In this document: piece by piece, positions 9,559-18,110 of the stretch
Layout: each line of letters begins with the position of its first letter
Position numbering within the stretch: the first letter of the stretch is position 1
From: Paraglaciecola polaris LMG 21857
GTDB taxonomy: Bacteria; Pseudomonadota; Gammaproteobacteria; Enterobacterales; Alteromonadaceae
Length of the DNA: 53,773 nt
Direction of reading: 5' to 3'
Assembly (NCBI RefSeq): GCF_000315055.1
Contig: NZ_BAER01000028.1
Location: forward strand, 1 to 53,773
Made by a program: the position numbers and the translations under genes
Notes under the pieces: generated by a model
Databases searched by the model: none
Seen by the model: the letters and a program-made list of their open reading frames with translations, nothing else
What the model was told of the DNA's origin: nothing

Positions 9559-9585
9559 AAAAAGGGACCATCAGGTCCCTTTTTT
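9559..9585. terminator. Bidirectional Rho-independent terminator
   Basis: An A-tract, the stem GGGACC-ATCA-GGTCCC and a T-tract lie between the convergent regulator and fructokinase genes. The structure ends transcription from both sides: runs of A on the left serve the minus strand and runs of T on the right serve the plus strand. Confidence 0.9.
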
Positions 9586-9608
9586 ACGGTCCATTGTTAA
9601 AGGCCGTT

Positions 9609-10574
9609 TTATGCTTTACTTTTAAGAACAAAGGTCATGCTGTTCACTTCATCCAACGTGGGTAACGCAGTCATAGCGCCAATTTTGGCACACACCAAGC
9701 CGCTAACCTTACCAGCAAATTCGATAAAGCCTTTAAAGTCGTCATGGTAGAAATTATCGCTTGGCCCACTTTTAGCCATTTGAAACAAAATAGCGCCGAT
9801 GAACGAGTCGCCAGCCCCCGTGGTATCAACGGCGTTTATTTCATAGGCCGGCACTATGTAATGCTGACCATTTTGTGAAATTAAGCAGCCGTCTGGGCCC
9901 AGGGTCACCAGCACAACTTTCACGCCTAAATCATGAAAATACTGACAACCTTCAGCCATATCGTCTTTTTGCGAGAGTAAAACTAACTCTTCATCGCTAA
10001 CTTTTACGATATCAGCTAACGCAAAATAGGTATTACAGATGTCTCTGAATTCAGCGTCTCGTCCGCGCCATAAATCGACTCTGTAGTTAGGATCGAAACA
10101 GATTATATTGCCATTATTCTTACCTTGCTGAGCAATACGCAGATAACTTTCGCCTAACTCTCCGCCAAGTAATGCAGTGGCAGAGCCAAGATGCAAAATA
10201 GAATCCGTCAACAAGGTACTGATGGTGTTGTCGTCTAAGTTCAGTTGTTCATCTGCGCCACGGTTAAAAGCAAATTCTCGCTCTCCGTTATCGCCCAAAG
10301 AGACAAATGCCAAGGTAGTGGAAGTAGATAAAGACGCAACGTGGTCAGTGTTGACGGCATAACGTTTGACTTCTTCAATCAAAAACTCACCAAAAGGGTC
10401 GTTACCAACTGAGCCGACCAATACTGGCTCACCGCCTAACTTACCGATACAGGCTGCAACATTAGCGGGTGCACCACCAGATTTTTTAACGTAATTAACG
10501 CCATTGACCAAACCACTGTTGGTATCTGTACACACAAAATCGATGAGCATCTCACCAATGCAAATTATCTTCAT
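9609..10574 (-). CDS. PfkB-family fructokinase
   Basis: The 321-residue protein is a PfkB carbohydrate kinase. The N-terminal sugar-binding motif GGAPANVA is at 33-40. The C-terminal ATP/anion-hole signature DTTGAGDSF is at 250-258, with catalytic aspartate D256. The start ATG at 10574 follows AAAGAGATT; longer frames have no ribosome-binding site and add an unrelated hydrophobic leader. It would phosphorylate the fructose produced by the polyol dehydrogenase to fructose-6-phosphate. It lies convergent to the operon across a shared terminator, so it has its own promoter, which probably lies in 10600-10850. Fructose is the most likely substrate; other keto-sugars are possible. Confidence 0.85.
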   Translation of the reverse strand: MKIICIGEMLIDFVCTDTNSGLVNGVNYVKKSGGAPANVAACIGKLGGEPVLVGSVGNDPFGEFLIEEVKRYAVNTDHVASLSTSTTLAFVSLGDNGEREFAFNRGADEQLNLDDNTISTLLTDSILHLGSATALLGGELGESYLRIAQQGKNNGNIICFDPNYRVDLWRGRDAEFRDICNTYFALADIVKVSDEELVLLSQKDDMAEGCQYFHDLGVKVVLVTLGPDGCLISQNGQHYIVPAYEINAVDTTGAGDSFIGAILFQMAKSGPSDNFYHDDFKGFIEFAGKVSGLVCAKIGAMTALPTLDEVNSMTFVLKSKA

Positions 10575-10640
10575 AATCTCTTTCCGTATAAAAATGTTTA
10601 ACAATATTGATATGACGAGAAACGGCATAAAAGAACGCCG

Positions 10641-10654
10641 AACACCTCGGTGTT
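10641..10654. promoter_or_regulatory. Palindrome in the fructokinase leader, candidate operator
   Basis: AACACC-TC-GGTGTT has perfect 6-base arms with a 2-base spacer, 66-80 bases upstream of the fructokinase ATG. It could be a regulator site or form a short 5-bp mRNA stem. No second copy was seen in the polyol operon. Confidence 0.3.
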
Positions 10655-11058
10655 ACAGATCTGTTCTAGCTGACTTTGAACATGGATATTTAAGGGTTAA
10701 GCCCAGCCTAATCAAGCCTAAATAGTATGTTGCAAAATTTGCGTTTGTCGTTACGTAAATACCCTTCGAGTATACGCAAAACAGGTTCTGATTAACATCT
10801 TTGCAGCCCTTTGTTTATCGATATTTTGTATAATTTAGACAATAAAAATACTGTGACTCAGGCAGGTTTAATTAGCAAAAACACACTCTTTTTTAGTGAC
10901 ATTATCGTTCATCGACTATTGCCGTAACTTAACTACCAACTAACCAATTTTAATGTATTTTAGCGACACAGTTTGTAAGTAAGGATGAGGTTACAACCTA
11001 AAATATAATTGAAAGGCAGTCGAGGGGGATGTGACGGTAAGCGGAATATTTTAGATAA

Positions 11059-11102
11059 AAACGCACTGCCTGTTATCTTGTATTAGCTAAAACTAGGCAG
11101 TG
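11059..11102 (-). terminator. Rho-independent terminator of the TetR gene
   Basis: On the minus strand CACTGCCT and AGGCAGTG form an 8-bp stem (11095-11102 pairing with 11064-11071) with a 23-base loop, followed by CG and a T-run. It lies just downstream of the TetR stop at 11112. Confidence 0.6.
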
Positions 11103-11111
11103 ACGTATAAA

Positions 11112-11723
11112 TTAACGACGAGGGAAGCTGGCTAACGCTAATTTAGCGACGCCAACAAGCTGAGCTTCCGTTGCACCGCTACTGGCTTGAATCGCTATGC
11201 CATTGATAACCGTACATAAATATCGAGCTAAGGTTGACGCATCAGCTTCATCTGTCAAATCCCCTTGCTGTTGGGCTAACTCAAGGCGACTGCGTAATTC
11301 GTTTTCACCTTGATGACGCCGCTTAGTGAGTACATCTTTTACACCGGCTGCGGCTTCACTACAGGCCAAAGCACCTTGCACCATCACGCATCCTTGAGGA
11401 TGAGATGAGTCGGACATATTTTTAGCCGCACCTAACAGCATAAACTCAGCCACTTCATATGCTGTTTTTTGCTCAAGCGCAGGCTTGAAAAAACCACAGG
11501 GACGATTTTCATAAAACTCAATGGCTTTTAAAAATAGCTGCTCTTTGTTACCGAAGGCAGAATACAAACTGGGTTTATTAATACCCATAGCAGTGGTTAA
11601 ATCTGACAGCGATGCACCGTCATATCCTTTCGCCCAGAAAACATCTAACGCTTTCTCTAAGGCTATTTGCATGTCAAAAGCCCGTGGTCTTCCCACTGCG
11701 GCAGTACAACTAACAGTGCTCAT
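11112..11723 (-). CDS. TetR/AcrR-family regulator divergent from the efflux operon
   Basis: The 203-residue protein has an N-terminal TetR helix-turn-helix (SLSDLTTAMGINKPSLYSAF, about residues 38-57) and a C-terminal ligand-binding domain with a conserved CVMVQGALAC patch (about 111-120). The start ATG is preceded by AGGAG. It is transcribed away from the MexEF-OprN-like operon, with 427 bp between the starts, the usual arrangement for a local repressor of a multidrug pump. Two related partial palindromes near 12033 and 12083 are candidate binding sites. The effector is unknown. Confidence 0.85.
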   Translation of the reverse strand: MSTVSCTAAVGRPRAFDMQIALEKALDVFWAKGYDGASLSDLTTAMGINKPSLYSAFGNKEQLFLKAIEFYENRPCGFFKPALEQKTAYEVAEFMLLGAAKNMSDSSHPQGCVMVQGALACSEAAAGVKDVLTKRRHQGENELRSRLELAQQQGDLTDEADASTLARYLCTVINGIAIQASSGATEAQLVGVAKLALASFPRR

Positions 11724-12032
11724 TATTCAGCTCCTGATATAAATGTGTTCACATAGTAAACAGGTAATTAACCCTTGTCTATATGGGGTTATTTACTATT
11801 AAGTACAGAAAGAGTAGAAAATTCCCATTTGTAGCTTTAGGCAAACAATGTGAAGTATTCGACATTCAACTTGCCTCTCACCCTGCGTACCATTCACCAA
11901 GTAGTTAGTCTCACTGGCCGAAACTAAGTTCAAATTAGGCGGCGTTTTCTCTATCTATTTTAGTCATGTATCTGCCTTTAACCAGCTCGGCAATCGTGCA
12001 TATAAAAAACGTCTACATTATATTAAAAATAA

Positions 12033-12048
12033 CTTACCACTCGGTACA
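12033..12048. promoter_or_regulatory. Candidate TetR operator, copy 1
   Basis: CTTACCACTCGGTACA contains TACC-ACTC-GGTA and matches the element at 12083-12098 at 12 of 16 positions. It lies upstream of the possible -35 box of the efflux operon. Confidence 0.35.
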
Positions 12049-12082
12049 TAAATCAATTGACTACGCCTACTAGATCTATATT

Positions 12083-12098
12083 CTTACCGACCAGTACA
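12083..12098. promoter_or_regulatory. Candidate TetR operator, copy 2
   Basis: CTTACCGACCAGTACA is the second copy of the partial palindrome, directly after the possible -10 box TATATT and 50 bp from copy 1, about five helical turns. This position would suit repression of the efflux operon. Confidence 0.35.
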
Positions 12099-12150
12099 AA
12101 ACATTATTTCATACCTACCTCAATCGCCGTAAACTTTAGGAATTAACCCT

Positions 12151-13398
12151 ATGAGCAAAAAACACACGTTCAGAAATATCATTTTTAGCGGGATCACTAG
12201 TCTGGTGTTGGTTGCTTGTGGCAACACAGAGCCAACTAAACAACCATCAGCTCCCATAGACCCACAAGTCAGCGTCGCCCGTGTCGTGAATGAACGCATC
12301 ACTGAGTGGGACGAATTCACCGGTCGTTTACAAGCACCACAAACCGTCACCTTGATACCTAGGGTCTCTGGATATATTGAAAACGTTTTGTTCGAAGAAG
12401 GGGCTGTAGTTGGCAAGGGTGATGTATTGTTTCGAATCGACCCACGTGCTTTTAAAGCAGAAGTTGATCGCCTTAAAGCTGAGTTACAAAGTGCCGAGAG
12501 TGCGTTTATCCAAGCACAAAACGACTTTACTCGCGCTGAAACCCTTAGCGAACAGCGAGCTGTATCCATCGAAATTCTCGATGGCCGATTGGCACGCAAA
12601 CAGCAAACGTCTGCGACTGTGGCATCCGTTTCAGCGGCCCTAGCCCTCGCCGAGCTTGACTTGTCATACACCCAAGTGACTGCACCTATTTCAGGGCGTG
12701 TTTCCTACGCGTTAATTACCGAGGGTAACTTTGTGACGGCGGGACAAAGCGCACTAACCAGCTTGGTCTCTATGGATAAAATGTATGCCTATTTCGATGT
12801 CGATGAGCAAACCTATCTTAAGTACGCTCAGTTAGCTGAGTCTGGTAAACGCTCTGACACTCGAGATGTCGCGGCTAATCCTGTGTACATGGCATTAGCC
12901 AGTGAAATAAATTTCGAACATATAGGTAACGTCGACTTTGTTGATAACGCGGTAAACCAACAGACCGGCACCATTCGTATTCGCGCCACTTTCCCAAATC
13001 ATGATCATGCATTATTACCTGGGTTATTTGCCCGAGTTAAATTAACCGGTAGTAACTCCTATCAAGGCATTTTGATCGACGAGAAAGCCATAGGTACGGA
13101 TCTGAACAGAAAATTTGTATTAGTCGTTGATCAAGATAACCGACTGGAATATCGCAACGTGGTATTAGGCGAGAAAAACAATGGTTTGCGCATCATTACT
13201 GACGGTTTAACCCCCACTGACACCATAGTGGTGAATGGCTTACAACGTGTTCGCCCGAAGATGAAAATACAGCCCAAATTGGTCGACATGACCTCACAAG
13301 AAGCACTGACCGCTTTGCGTCAGCAACAAAAATTACTCGACCAAACCAGCAATGAATTGACAGCGCAAGCTGACAAAACATTAGCTGAACGCGGTTAA
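12151..13398 (+). CDS. RND efflux periplasmic adaptor lipoprotein (MexE-like)
   Basis: The 415-residue membrane-fusion protein has a lipoprotein signal with lipobox LVAC (C23). Then come the paired biotinyl-lipoyl half-motifs (around GYIENVLFEEGAVVGKGDVLF and VTAPISGRVSYALITEGNFV), an alpha-helical hairpin between them (about 100-170), and a beta-barrel. The length matches MexE/AcrA family members. It links the inner-membrane RND pump to the outer-membrane channel encoded downstream. It is the first gene of a three-gene operon with gaps of 11 and 10 bases. The C-terminal tail after about residue 385 is glutamine-rich and probably disordered. Confidence 0.92.
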   Translation: MSKKHTFRNIIFSGITSLVLVACGNTEPTKQPSAPIDPQVSVARVVNERITEWDEFTGRLQAPQTVTLIPRVSGYIENVLFEEGAVVGKGDVLFRIDPRAFKAEVDRLKAELQSAESAFIQAQNDFTRAETLSEQRAVSIEILDGRLARKQQTSATVASVSAALALAELDLSYTQVTAPISGRVSYALITEGNFVTAGQSALTSLVSMDKMYAYFDVDEQTYLKYAQLAESGKRSDTRDVAANPVYMALASEINFEHIGNVDFVDNAVNQQTGTIRIRATFPNHDHALLPGLFARVKLTGSNSYQGILIDEKAIGTDLNRKFVLVVDQDNRLEYRNVVLGEKNNGLRIITDGLTPTDTIVVNGLQRVRPKMKIQPKLVDMTSQEALTALRQQQKLLDQTSNELTAQADKTLAERG

Positions 13399-13409
13399 AG
13401 GGAACCCCA

Positions 13410-16400
13410 ATGTTTTCGCAATTTTTCATACGTCGTCCGATATTCGCGGCCGTTATATCTATTATTTTCTTTATCGTAGGTGCCATATCAGTATGGCAAC
13501 TGCCTATAACCGAGTATCCAGAAGTGGTGCCACCCACAGTTGTGGTTACAGCTAACTATCCTGGCGCAAACCCCAAGGTCATCGCTGAAACGGTTGCCTC
13601 TCCTTTGGAGCAAGAGATAAACGGCGTGGAAAACATGCTGTACATGTCCTCACAGGCCACATCTGACGGGCGTATGACGCTAACGATCACCTTTGCCATT
13701 GGCAGTGATGTAGATTTAGCCCAAACACAAGTACAAAGTCGAGTTGAGCGAGCCAAACCACGCTTACCCGAAGAAGTGCAGCGCTTAGGCGTGGTAACCG
13801 AAAAATCATCACCGGATTTAACCATGGTGGTGCATTTAACCTCGCCAGATAAGCGTTACGACATGTTGTATTTGTCAAACTACGCGGTACTAAACGTTAA
13901 AGACGAACTAGCGCGTATTGAAGGCGTCGGTCAAGTGCGTATATTTGGAGCGGGTGATTACAGCATGCGCGTTTGGCTTGACCCAAATAAAGTCGCTGCT
14001 TTAGGTTTGTCACCAAGTAATATTGTTGCCGCTATTCGCGAACAAAACCAACAGGCTGCTGCTGGTAGTTTAGGTGCTCAGCCCACGGGAAAAAGTGATT
14101 TTCAACTTTTAATTAACGTTAAAGGTCGTTTGACCAAGGTTGAAGAATTTGAAGACATCATTATTAAAGTCGGTGAGCAAGGCCAAGTCAGTCGCTTAAA
14201 AGATGTGGCCCGCGTTGAGTTAGGTGCATCCACTTACGCTTTACGTTCGCTGCTTGATAACCAAGACGCTGTGGCTATGCCGGTGTTTCAGGCATCAGGT
14301 TCCAACGCCATTCAAATATCCAATGACGTGCGCAGTAAAATGGCAGAGTTGTCAGCCACCTTCCCGGACGGTTTGAGTTACGACATCGTTTACGACCCCA
14401 CTGTGTTTGTGCGCGGTTCAATCCAAGCTGTGGTTAAAACACTTTTTGAAGCGCTACTATTAGTGGTGCTGGTTGTGGTGCTGTTCTTACAAACTTGGCG
14501 CGCATCCATCATTCCTTTAGTGGCCGTACCTGTATCCTTAGTGGGCACTTTTGCCTTCATGCATCTGCTGGGCTTTTCCCTCAATGCCTTGTCGTTATTT
14601 GGTTTGGTTTTAGCCATCGGCATAGTGGTAGACGACGCCATAGTCGTAGTAGAGAACGTCGAGCGAAATATCAAAGAGGGTTTGTCACCGGTAGCGGCCA
14701 CGCAAAAGGCCATGAAAGAAGTGACAGGACCGATAGTAGCAACGACCTTGGTATTGGCGGCCGTGTTTATTCCAACGGCATTTATGTCGGGTTTAACCGG
14801 CCAGTTTTATAAGCAATTCGCCTTAACCATTACTATTTCAACCTTTATTTCGGCGCTTAACTCATTGACCTTGAGCCCCGCTCTGTCGGCGTTATTGCTA
14901 AAAAGTCCCCATGAGAAAAAGGACGTACTCACCCGTACAATGGACAAACTATTAGGCGCTTGGTTGTTTAATCCCTTCAACCGCTTCTTTGCAAAACTAT
15001 CAGACGGTTACGGCTGGGTGGTAAAAAAGGTCTTGCGCTTTGGCTTACTCGTTGGGGTGATTTACATTGCCTTAGTCGCCTTGACGGGACTGCAATTCAC
15101 GACCACGCCTACAGGTTATGTACCGGGACAAGACAAACAATATCTTGTGGCTTTCGCCCAGTTACCTGATGCCGCATCGCTTGAGCGCACAGAAGAAGTC
15201 ATCAAAGAAATGTCACGTATTGCCCTTGAACAACCTGGTGTTGCCCACTCGGTAGCGTTTCCGGGTTTGAGTATCAATGGCCTGACCAATAGTACCAACA
15301 GTGGAATCGTGTTTACCCCGCTAGATGACTTTGCCGAGCGCACCGACCCATCGTTATCAGCAGGCGCGATTGCGGCTGCACTTAACCAGAAATTTGCCGC
15401 CATTGAAGATGCCTACATTGCGATATTCCCACCGCCGCCAGTGCAAGGCTTAGGCACTATAGGTGGGTTTAGATTACAAATTCAAGACCGCGCTAATTAT
15501 GGTTACGACGAGCTATATAAAGTGACTATGCAAGTTATGCAAAAAGCCTGGGCCACGCCTGAATTAGCCGGCGTTTTCTCTAGCTATCAAATCAATGTAC
15601 CGCAACTTGATGTGGACATAGATCGCACCAAAGCCAAGCAACAATCGGTTTCTTTGGATGAGTTATTTACCACGTTACAGGGTTATATGGGTTCGGTGTA
15701 CGCCAATGATTTCAACCAGTTTGGCCGTACCTATCAGGTAAACGTGCAAGCAGATGAGCAATTCAGACAAACGCCGGAACAGATCGCTCAACTAAAAGTG
15801 CGTAACAATAACGGTGACATGGTGCCTATCGGCTCATTTATTAACGTGAGCAATACTGCCGGTCCTGACCGCGTCATGCACTACAACGGTTTTACCACAG
15901 CAGAGATCAATGGCGGAGCAGCACCAGGCTTTAGTTCCGGTGAGGCACAAGCCGCTATTGAGAAAATACTCGCCCAAACCCTGCCCAACGGCATGAGTTA
16001 CGAATGGACTGAGTTGACCTATCAGCAGATTTTGGCGGGTAATGCAGGCATGTATATATTCCCGCTGATCATCCTGTTGGTATTTATGGTGTTGGCGGCT
16101 CAATACGAGAGCCTAAGTTTACCACTGGCTATCATTTTAATTATCCCGATGACGTTATTGTCGGCCTTGAGCGGCGTGCTTATCGCAGGAGGCGACAACA
16201 ACATATTCACCCAAATCGGTTTTATTGTACTGGTGGGGCTGGCAACCAAAAACGCGATTTTGATTGTTGAGTTTGCTAAAGAGCTACAGGACGAAGGTAA
16301 AAGCGCCAGAGAAGCCATATTAGAGGCTGGTCGATTACGGTTACGGCCCATTCTGATGACGTCTATTGCGTTCATTATGGGCGTAGTACCCATGGTGTTT

Positions 16401-16571
16401 TCAACCGGACCAGGCGCTGAAATGCGCCAAGCTATGGGCGTTGCAGTGTTCTCAGGCATGATAGGTGTCACGCTATTTGGCCTACTACTTACCCCATTAT
16501 TCTATTACGTGCTCGCTAAACGCGGCGAGCAAAAAACACCTGAATCCAACCCATTAAACACTGCCAAATAG
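13410..16571 (+). CDS. RND multidrug efflux pump, inner-membrane transporter (MexF-like)
   Basis: The 1053-residue protein is a full-length HAE1-family RND pump starting with the typical MFSQFFIRRPIFAAV. Twelve transmembrane segments and two large periplasmic loops are apparent. The proton-relay aspartates in TM4 are D408 and D409 in GIVVDDAIVVVENV, one residue off AcrB D407/D408. The signature LPITEYPEVVPPTVVV lies near the N-terminus. It exports hydrophobic compounds using the proton gradient, together with the adaptor and channel in the same operon. Sequence style is closer to MexF/OqxB than to AcrB (for instance the QRLGV and GFVPGQDK-like motifs), but the substrate range cannot be read. 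Confidence 0.94.
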   Translation: MFSQFFIRRPIFAAVISIIFFIVGAISVWQLPITEYPEVVPPTVVVTANYPGANPKVIAETVASPLEQEINGVENMLYMSSQATSDGRMTLTITFAIGSDVDLAQTQVQSRVERAKPRLPEEVQRLGVVTEKSSPDLTMVVHLTSPDKRYDMLYLSNYAVLNVKDELARIEGVGQVRIFGAGDYSMRVWLDPNKVAALGLSPSNIVAAIREQNQQAAAGSLGAQPTGKSDFQLLINVKGRLTKVEEFEDIIIKVGEQGQVSRLKDVARVELGASTYALRSLLDNQDAVAMPVFQASGSNAIQISNDVRSKMAELSATFPDGLSYDIVYDPTVFVRGSIQAVVKTLFEALLLVVLVVVLFLQTWRASIIPLVAVPVSLVGTFAFMHLLGFSLNALSLFGLVLAIGIVVDDAIVVVENVERNIKEGLSPVAATQKAMKEVTGPIVATTLVLAAVFIPTAFMSGLTGQFYKQFALTITISTFISALNSLTLSPALSALLLKSPHEKKDVLTRTMDKLLGAWLFNPFNRFFAKLSDGYGWVVKKVLRFGLLVGVIYIALVALTGLQFTTTPTGYVPGQDKQYLVAFAQLPDAASLERTEEVIKEMSRIALEQPGVAHSVAFPGLSINGLTNSTNSGIVFTPLDDFAERTDPSLSAGAIAAALNQKFAAIEDAYIAIFPPPPVQGLGTIGGFRLQIQDRANYGYDELYKVTMQVMQKAWATPELAGVFSSYQINVPQLDVDIDRTKAKQQSVSLDELFTTLQGYMGSVYANDFNQFGRTYQVNVQADEQFRQTPEQIAQLKVRNNNGDMVPIGSFINVSNTAGPDRVMHYNGFTTAEINGGAAPGFSSGEAQAAIEKILAQTLPNGMSYEWTELTYQQILAGNAGMYIFPLIILLVFMVLAAQYESLSLPLAIILIIPMTLLSALSGVLIAGGDNNIFTQIGFIVLVGLATKNAILIVEFAKELQDEGKSAREAILEAGRLRLRPILMTSIAFIMGVVPMVFSTGPGAEMRQAMGVAVFSGMIGVTLFGLLLTPLFYYVLAKRGEQKTPESNPLNTAK

Positions 16572-16581
16572 GAGGCTGATC

Positions 16582-17964
16582 ATGACTAATATATTAAAAA
16601 TTGGCACACTCGCAGGTCTGCTAGCTGCCCTTAGCGCCTGTGCCGTAGGGCCTGATTATCAGGCTCCCACCAAGGTAGAGAATATCGCGTTAACAGACAC
16701 TTACCAACAAGCAGCCAAACTGACAAATTGGTGGCAAGCGTTTGGTGATGAAGATCTTAATCATCTGATTAAGATCGCATTAGATGAAAACCGTACACTG
16801 TTCCAAGCTCAGGCCAATGTGCTACGTGCCTATGCCATATTTCGCGACAGCGCTAATGATTTGATGCCCAAAGGCACCTTGGATGCAGGTTACCAAGCAG
16901 CAAAGAATCCAACGGTGCTTAGCAGCGATAACGAGGCAATTACCCGTGGTTATAGCACAGGCGCTAACTTAACTTGGGATATTGATTTGTTCGGTAAGGT
17001 TCGCCGTGCCGTTGAAGCATCGTTAGCTGAAGCTGAGCAAGCGGACATCTTATGGCAAGATGCTCAGTTGCAAATTATCAGTCAGGTTGCTGCCAGTTAT
17101 GGGGACTATCGAGGAGCCCAATTTCGGTTAAAAGTAGCCGAGCAGAATTTGGCCAACTTACGCCAAACTCGCACCATAGTACGTGCACGGTATCAGGCAG
17201 GGTTCGCCTCTGAACTAGAAATAGCGCGCATTGACGCCCAGGTGTTTCAAGTTGAAGCCAGTGTGCCACAAATGCGTACTTTGTTAGCCCGTGCCGATGC
17301 CACTTTATCTGCGTTATTGGCTAAAAAGCCGGGACAGCTCGCACTGAGTAACGAACCGGATCTACCCCAGTTATCGCAACCTGTTGCTTTAGTACAGGGC
17401 GAAAACTACTTGCGTTACCGTGCTGACGTCGCCAGTTCAGAACGTGCATTAGCCGCCAGCACTGCGCGGATCGGCGTAGCGACCGCTGATCTTTACCCAA
17501 ACGTGTCCGTTAGCGGCTTTTTAGGCTTTTTATCCGGCCCAGGGTTAACGCTGGGCGGAGAGACAAAAAGTTGGAGTGTTGCACCAACCCTGAGTTGGCA
17601 AGCTGCTGATTTAGGCTCAGTGAAAGCGCGTATTCGCCAAGCTGAAGCCAGCTCTGATATTGCCCTTGCCCAGTTTGAACAACAGGTTTTTGATGCCCTC
17701 GCCGACATGCAGTTTTCATTGCAAAGCTATAATTTCAGTCGGCAGCAACAACAAAGCACTGAATACCAATGGCAAGCAAGTGAAAAGGCCATGACAATAG
17801 CACGTCAACGTTTTGAAGCAGGCAGTGGTGAGTTTCTTGAATTATTAGAAGCTCAACGTGATGCTTTACAGAGTCGAGATCAACTTGCTTTACTCGAGCA
17901 ACAAAGTTTCAACCGTTTAGTGGATATTTATCGTGCCTTTGGCGGCGGTATTAGCGTGATCTAA
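16582..17964 (+). CDS. Outer-membrane efflux channel lipoprotein (OprN/NodT family)
   Basis: The 460-residue protein has lipobox LSAC (C20) followed by AVGPDYQAP, the hallmark start of NodT/OprM-type channels. Two repeated outer-membrane efflux domains follow (about 60-250 and 270-455), rich in heptad-like alpha-helical segments such as those around 375-440. It completes the tripartite pump. A strong AGGAGG ribosome-binding site precedes the ATG, 10 bases after the pump gene. A terminator follows at 18046-18078. Confidence 0.92.
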   Translation: MTNILKIGTLAGLLAALSACAVGPDYQAPTKVENIALTDTYQQAAKLTNWWQAFGDEDLNHLIKIALDENRTLFQAQANVLRAYAIFRDSANDLMPKGTLDAGYQAAKNPTVLSSDNEAITRGYSTGANLTWDIDLFGKVRRAVEASLAEAEQADILWQDAQLQIISQVAASYGDYRGAQFRLKVAEQNLANLRQTRTIVRARYQAGFASELEIARIDAQVFQVEASVPQMRTLLARADATLSALLAKKPGQLALSNEPDLPQLSQPVALVQGENYLRYRADVASSERALAASTARIGVATADLYPNVSVSGFLGFLSGPGLTLGGETKSWSVAPTLSWQAADLGSVKARIRQAEASSDIALAQFEQQVFDALADMQFSLQSYNFSRQQQQSTEYQWQASEKAMTIARQRFEAGSGEFLELLEAQRDALQSRDQLALLEQQSFNRLVDIYRAFGGGISVI

Positions 17965-18045
17965 GCTGATAAACCGTTAACCAATATTCATTACTCATGA
18001 AGTGAAGTTAACGTACGTCATGGCACCAAGCAGGTTATATAAACC

Positions 18046-18078
18046 CACAAAAGCCGGATTAAAAATCCGACTTTTGTG
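18046..18078. terminator. Bidirectional terminator between efflux operon and MFS gene
   Basis: CACAAAAG-C-CGGATT, an AAAA loop and ATCCG-A-CTTTTGTG form a long near-perfect stem followed by a T-rich stretch, between the convergent efflux operon and the MFS pseudogene. Confidence 0.8.
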
Positions 18079-18110
18079 TTTGAGGCAAGCCACCTAGCGC
18101 TGTTTAAATG

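Larger units (their letters stand above)
10575..11111. promoter_or_regulatory. Non-coding region: fructokinase leader/promoter and TetR terminator
   Basis: No gene is supported here. Near the fructokinase there is a palindrome, AACACC-TC-GGTGTT (10641-10654), and a GCAAAATTTGC inverted repeat (10732-10742). Both lie upstream of the minus-strand start and could be regulatory. The right end holds the terminator of the TetR gene. I could not assign a clear -35/-10 pair. Confidence 0.4.
11724..12150. promoter_or_regulatory. Divergent promoter region between TetR and efflux operon
   Basis: The 427-bp intergenic region has no gene. It carries a short palindrome ATGTG-TT-CACAT (11743-11754) just upstream of the TetR start. 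It also carries two similar 16-bp elements, CTTACCACTCGGTACA (12033-12048) and CTTACCGACCAGTACA (12083-12098), whose starts are exactly 50 bp apart. TTGACT (12057-12062) and TATATT (12077-12082) lie between the two elements but with a short 14-base spacer, so the promoter call is weak. Confidence 0.5.

Noticed and set aside
12120-12671. 183-codon minus-strand frame opposite the MexE-like adaptor
   Set aside because: Antisense shadow rich in Ser/Arg/Cys; the adaptor is clear.
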